Shown here: piece by piece, positions 14,263 to 17,299 of the stretch | Position numbering within the stretch: the stretch's first letter is position 1 | Layout: every line of letters starts with the position of its first letter | Assembly (NCBI GenBank): GCA_943327755.2 | Contig: CALPYF020000058.1 | Span: 1-17,299, forward strand | From: Deinococcus hopiensis KR-140 | Lineage (GTDB): Bacteria > Deinococcota > Deinococci > Deinococcales > Deinococcaceae | Length of the DNA stretch: 17,299 bases | Direction of reading: 5' to 3' | Notes under the pieces: generated by a model | What the model was told of the DNA's origin: nothing | Databases searched by the model: none | The model's input: only the letters and a program-made list of their open reading frames with translations | Made by a program: the position numbers and the translations under genes

Positions 14263-14874
14263 ATGTGCATCTCCCTCACCCTGAACACGCTGACGTTCAC
14301 CGTGAACGACGCGGCTGTCCCCGCGTTCACGCAGTTGTCCCCCCGCGCCTGGACAGCCGCCACAGGTGACCCGCGCGCCCTGCGGTTCCAACCCCGGCGC
14401 CGGGACGTCGAGCGGCACCCGCAACTCAGCACACGGCTGAAATACACGGTCGCGACCCTCAACACCCTGTTCACAACGGGGAGCCTGCCGCCACCCGGAC
14501 AGGTCCCCCTTTACCTGGACGGATTGTCGAGTCACGTGTGCGTGCAGAACGTGCAGTGGGTGCCTCGGAGTGTTCGACCGGCGCTTCCTCGTCTGCGTCA
14601 CCGAGATCAGGGATTGAGTCAGCTGCCCTCTGGCCGCATTCGCGTACGGATGCGGCTGGGTGGCCACCTGCGTGACCTCGGTTGTTACGCGTCTGTCGAC
14701 GCGGCCCGTGCGGCACGTGACGCGGCACTCGCGGATCCTGAAGGCACGCTGCAGCGGCTCCTGAGCCGTGTGCGCCAGCCACGTACACTGAAGGAGGCGC
14801 GCGAGCGGATCGCGACCCTGGAGCAGGAGGTCGCGACCCTGCGTGCCCGCCTGAATGAACAGCCGGTTGACTAG
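14263..14874 (+). CDS. HNH-remnant / AP2-like / coiled-coil protein
   Basis: A 203-residue basic protein that I cannot assign to a named family. Residues about 80-100 (VPLYLDGLSSHVCVQNVQWV) follow the HNH homing-endonuclease pattern (H-hDGN..N....NL.WV), but the catalytic His is Tyr and the DG.N asparagine is missing. Residues 117-155 (GLSQLPSGRIRVRMRLGGHL, then CYASVDAARAARDAAL) follow the AP2 DNA-binding pattern that often accompanies such nucleases. Residues 176-198 (LKEARERIATLEQEVATLRA) form a heptad-like coiled coil. It is probably a catalytically dead, DNA-binding, possibly dimeric descendant of a mobile endonuclease. The ATG at 14263 lacks a ribosome site; a GTG at about 14302 is an alternative. 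It is divergent from the CHAD gene. Confidence 0.6.
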   Translation: MCISLTLNTLTFTVNDAAVPAFTQLSPRAWTAATGDPRALRFQPRRRDVERHPQLSTRLKYTVATLNTLFTTGSLPPPGQVPLYLDGLSSHVCVQNVQWVPRSVRPALPRLRHRDQGLSQLPSGRIRVRMRLGGHLRDLGCYASVDAARAARDAALADPEGTLQRLLSRVRQPRTLKEARERIATLEQEVATLRARLNEQPVD

Positions 14875-14927
14875 GCAGCCCAATCTGCGCTGACACATCA
14901 GGGGTGGACGTGTCGCACAGTACAGCT

Positions 14928-15224
14928 ATGCGCACGCACCGGTTGCCCGATGAGCACATCGCCGACCTGACAGCCGAGACGACGGCCGTGCAGATGACGC
15001 TGCGGTGGCATACCCGAACGCCGGAGCCGGGAGACGTGCTGCACCTAGACACACTGGGGCAGTGGCGCGTACTGGAAGTGCTCCGGCGCGAACGAGCTGG
15101 GCTGGGGCCAGTCGTGCGCGCTGAATTCCTGCCCGTGAACCATGACCAGCCTCAGCGCCGGCCGGACCGGGTCTCACGCCCTGACAGAACCAGTTGCGTC
15201 GCCAGCAACGAGCCCCACCTCTGA
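14928..15224 (+). CDS. Small hypothetical protein
   Basis: A 98-residue soluble protein that I do not recognise. The central part (EPGDVLHLDTLGQWRVLEVL and PVVRAEFLPV) looks like a small beta-barrel with alternating hydrophobic strands, followed by a polar Arg/Pro-rich tail. It lies 53 bp after the AP2-like gene on the same strand and could be co-transcribed. The ATG at 14928 is the natural start; in-frame GTG codons at 14904 and 14910 are alternatives, and a GGGGTG stretch at 14901-14906 could serve the latter. Codon bias at third positions supports coding. Confidence in the gene is moderate; function is unknown. Confidence 0.5.
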   Translation: MRTHRLPDEHIADLTAETTAVQMTLRWHTRTPEPGDVLHLDTLGQWRVLEVLRRERAGLGPVVRAEFLPVNHDQPQRRPDRVSRPDRTSCVASNEPHL

Positions 15225-15248
15225 TCGAGCGGTCAGGGGCGCAGAGGC

Positions 15249-15278
15249 GGGGCTGAAATCATCAGAAAAGGCAGCCCC
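15249..15278. terminator. Hairpin between the small orphan and the DHFR-like gene
   Basis: GGGGCTG (15249-15255) and CAGCCCC (15272-15278) form a perfect 7-bp stem around a 16-nt A-rich loop. It lies between convergent genes (plus-strand stop at 15224, minus-strand stop at 15329) and may serve both, although no T-run follows in either direction. Confidence 0.4.
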
Positions 15279-15328
15279 CCGCGGCGGCCCTGGATGTCAT
15301 CGGCTCCAACGCTGCGCACCCAGCGTGT

Positions 15329-15886
15329 TCACGGTCCGGGTGCTTCGTGTGCCACTGCAGGGGCGTAGGTCAGCAGCAGCACGCCGGCGCCCATGTCCCT
15401 GGACGTGACCAACCGGAAGGGCACCCGAACGCCGTCCGGAAAGAGCCGCCGACCCTTTCCGAGGATCAGCGGGTAGACCATCAGGCGCAGTTCATCCACC
15501 ACGCCATGCCGCAGGAGGGTCTGAACGAGGGTGCCACTCCCATAGGTCAGGAGGGGGCTGCCGCCTTGCCGCTTCAAGTCCTGGACGGCAGTGACCACGT
15601 TGCCGTTCAGGGCCGTCGCATTCCAGGCCAGCGGACCAGGGCGCGCCGTTGCGACAAACTTCGGCAGGCTGTTCATCCGCTCGCCAAACGTTCCTGTTCC
15701 TGCGGCTGCTGGCCAGTACCGGGCGAATTCCTCATAAGTGACACGGCCCAGCAGCAACGCGCCGCTCTCGAAGAGTTCACTGCGCTTGAACGGGCCGTCG
15801 TCGGGGGCATAGCCCGCCTGCCACGTTGTCGAGTCTTCGTACACACCGTCCAGGGTCAAGAACTCGGTCACAATTAATTTCCGCAT
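15329..15886 (-). CDS. Dihydrofolate reductase family protein (RibD C-terminal type)
   Basis: A 185-residue cytoplasmic protein with the RibD-C/DHFR-like fold, in the YwjB/YyaP-type group. Typical motifs are RKLIVTEFLTLDGVYED at the N-terminus, ALLLGRVTYEEFARYWP (about 43-59), and the C-terminal nucleotide-binding stretch LLTYGSGTLVQTLLRHGVVDE continuing into LRLMVYPLILGKGRRLF. Members are presumed NAD(P)H-dependent reductases; the true substrate is generally unknown, and this is not the housekeeping FolA. The ATG at 15886 is preceded by AAAGGAG at a good distance, so the start is firm. It is not in an operon with its neighbours. Confidence 0.93.
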   Translation of the reverse strand: MRKLIVTEFLTLDGVYEDSTTWQAGYAPDDGPFKRSELFESGALLLGRVTYEEFARYWPAAAGTGTFGERMNSLPKFVATARPGPLAWNATALNGNVVTAVQDLKRQGGSPLLTYGSGTLVQTLLRHGVVDELRLMVYPLILGKGRRLFPDGVRVPFRLVTSRDMGAGVLLLTYAPAVAHEAPGP

Positions 15887-16055
15887 GCGGGCTCCTTTCG
15901 CTGATCGCTTGCAGTCGCTGCTGGTGGGGGCTCAGGACACTGGACTGCGGGCGCGCGGGCCGGCAGGTGCAACTCGGCGTGAGGCCGCACGAACCTGATG
16001 GGATTCGCCCGGGCCGAGCTGCTGCGCGCCAGCTCAACTGTCATCCTGACAGCAG

Positions 16056-16976
16056 CTAGAACTCCTCAGCCAGCAGGTCCAGTTCTCGGTGGCCCCGCAC
16101 CACCTCCACCAGACCGTCACGGTGCAGGCTGACCAGCAGTGTCGCGGCCTCTTCTAGGCTGAACTTGAGTTTCTGCGCGATGGTCCACGCGTCGGTCAGG
16201 CCGTCGAGGTGTTTCAGGAACAGATTGGCGCGCAGCGCTGCCGGGGGCTGGTACGTGCTCGTGGCGGGCTTGAGCCGCACGCTGATCAGTTTCAGGCCAA
16301 TCACGGCGCTCTGCACGATCAGCCGGCGGGCAATCAGGTACCGGACGGCGTCCCGCGCCTCCACGGGCGGCAGGCCACTGGCGGCCAGCACCCGTTCGAG
16401 GGTGCGCCGGCCGTTGCACAGCCGCAGCACCTGCCACGCCTGGTGCGGCAGGTGCACGTCGCCGTACGTGGGCGCGATGTGAAACGAGCTTCTGAGGGGC
16501 AGCAGGTCATCGTCGGCGACCAGTTCGGCCAGCAGCACGTCCCCTCCCAGACCGGCGCGCGGTTCCGGCAGTGAACTCGCGGCGGACCGGAGGGTGTATC
16601 GCGTAGGTGGAGTCTGCAGGGCGGCGGCCAGAGCCAGTTGAGCCTGATACCGCAGAGCGTCCTGCACGTGATCGAGGGGCAAGACCCCACTGTAGATCAG
16701 GTTCTGGCCGAGCAGGTCGGGACCAGCCAGGGCCTCGGCGAGCGTCTCTTCCGTGAGGGATCCGCGGCGCAGCAGAATCTGACCGAGCGGCTCATGGCCC
16801 TGGGCGGCATCGAGCACGCCGCGGCGCAGGTGCAGGATCACGCCGGACGGCTCGAGGTGAAGGCTCCCGGTAAGTTCCCGGGTGATGACGAAGTTGAGCA
16901 TGTCCGCGAACGGCAGCTGGTGGTGCTCGGCTGTGAATTCGACAGGTACGGGGGAGGACGCGTCCAGGGTAGTCAC
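16056..16976 (-). CDS. DUF4388 (PATAN-like) domain protein
   Basis: A 306-residue soluble protein. The first 120 or so residues match DUF4388: LPFADMLNFVITRELTGSLH, then GVILHLRRGVLDAAQGHEPLG, then LLRRGSLTEETLAEAL. The C-terminal part (HQAWQVLRLCNGRRTLERVL; DAVRYLIARRLIV; a second SLEEAATLLVSLHRDGLVEV) looks like winged-helix repeats. DUF4388 proteins are frequent in Deinococcus-Thermus and delta-proteobacteria and are linked to signalling or gliding, but no biochemical role is established. The GTG start at 16976 has only a weak upstream site (TCAGG). It lies downstream of pstS on the same strand but is separated from it by a strong hairpin, so it probably has its own promoter. Confidence 0.85.
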   Translation of the reverse strand: MTTLDASSPVPVEFTAEHHQLPFADMLNFVITRELTGSLHLEPSGVILHLRRGVLDAAQGHEPLGQILLRRGSLTEETLAEALAGPDLLGQNLIYSGVLPLDHVQDALRYQAQLALAAALQTPPTRYTLRSAASSLPEPRAGLGGDVLLAELVADDDLLPLRSSFHIAPTYGDVHLPHQAWQVLRLCNGRRTLERVLAASGLPPVEARDAVRYLIARRLIVQSAVIGLKLISVRLKPATSTYQPPAALRANLFLKHLDGLTDAWTIAQKLKFSLEEAATLLVSLHRDGLVEVVRGHRELDLLAEEF

Positions 16977-17046
16977 GCGCCTGAGGGTGCGCGGGGCGGT
17001 TCAGCCGAAGATCAGCTCGGCGCAGTGCACCCGCTGGGGGGAACGG

Positions 17047-17077
17047 CACAGGGCCAGCGCACAGCGCTGGCCCTGTG
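17047..17077 (-). terminator. Perfect 14-bp hairpin after pstS
   Basis: CACAGGGCCAGCGC (17047-17060) and GCGCTGGCCCTGTG (17064-17077) are exact reverse complements with a 3-nt loop (aca), starting 13 nt beyond the pstS stop codon. The stem is very stable; after it the minus strand reads CCGTTCCCCCC, with only a short T stretch. It separates pstS from the DUF4388 gene. Confidence 0.75.
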
Positions 17078-17089
17078 GACGTGATGCGA

Positions 17090-17299
17090 TCAGATCTTCT
17101 TGCCGGCGAAGGTCATCTTGTTGATGATCGTCTTGGCCTTGTTGGCGACAGTATCGGGCAGCTTGGCGTAATCCAGGCCCTCGTTGTACTGCTGCCCCGT
17201 CGTCACCACCCACGTCAGCAGCTTCTTCAGGGCCGCCGCCTGCGCCTGGCTGCGCCCCGCGTAGCTCTGCTCCTTGTAGAAGATCAGGTACGTGAAGCT
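17090..17299 (-). CDS. pstS: Phosphate ABC transporter substrate-binding protein PstS, C-terminal part
   Basis: Only the last 69 residues are in the window; the gene continues beyond the right edge. SFTYLIFYKEQSYAGRSQAQ is the typical PstS C-terminal strand, and AAALKKLLTWVVTTGQQYNE, GLDYAKLPDTVANKAKTIIN and the final lysines match the closing helices of the family. PstS captures phosphate outside the membrane and passes it to PstCAB. A strong hairpin follows the stop, so no downstream pst genes are transcribed from it here; any partners must lie upstream of it on the minus strand, outside the window. Confidence 0.9.
   Translation of the reverse strand, partial: SFTYLIFYKEQSYAGRSQAQAAALKKLLTWVVTTGQQYNEGLDYAKLPDTVANKAKTIINKMTFAGKKI

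Overview
The window looks like a chromosomal segment of a Deinococcus-type bacterium (Deinococcota). This is inference from sequence features, not a database match. The reasons are: high GC with strongly GC-biased third codon positions; two genes whose ATG lies exactly 7 nt after a TANNNT -10 hexamer, the leaderless arrangement common in Deinococcus; a DUF4388 protein; and a gene stock typical of that genus. One island at about 10.9-12.1 kb is clearly AT-richer (37-47% GC in the 60-base rows I counted) and holds a broken gene plus an orphan secreted protein.

Layout. 1-940: an IS6-family element with an intact DDE transposase on the minus strand. Its 5' end abuts the next gene, an exported PhoA-type alkaline phosphatase (956-2722, +). 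Then on the plus strand comes a tight three-gene unit: a small exported CxxC protein resembling DUF3299, a LolD/MacB-type ABC ATPase, and an FtsX-type permease with a histidine/acid-rich extracytoplasmic loop. This set resembles the zinc-linked PA4063-PA4066 cluster of Pseudomonas aeruginosa. Next, an SMI1/KNR4 protein (5167-5754, +) faces a secreted DNA/RNA non-specific nuclease lipoprotein (5769-6509, -) tail to tail. A 1234-residue surface lipoprotein follows (6896-10600, -), with a DUF3616 module, Ig-like domains and a second propeller-like module. After the low-GC island comes a minus-strand pair of small multidrug resistance (SMR) transporters matching MdtJ and MdtI in order and sequence. 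It has a dyad-overlapped promoter candidate upstream. Then follow a stand-alone CHAD protein (-), a DNA-binding-like protein with HNH-remnant, AP2-like and coiled-coil parts (+), a small orphan (+), a dihydrofolate-reductase-family protein (-), a DUF4388 protein (-), and the C-terminal end of PstS (-, cut by the window edge).

Common threads. Several genes touch phosphate: exported alkaline phosphatase, CHAD (a family known to bind polyphosphate) and PstS. The phosphatase is a zinc enzyme encoded just before a possible metal-linked ABC unit. The most speculative but interesting items are the SMI1/nuclease convergent pair as a possible toxin-immunity set, the HNH-derived AP2 coiled-coil protein, the metal-linked ABC cluster, and the decayed island. 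I saw no tRNA, rRNA or CRISPR array.
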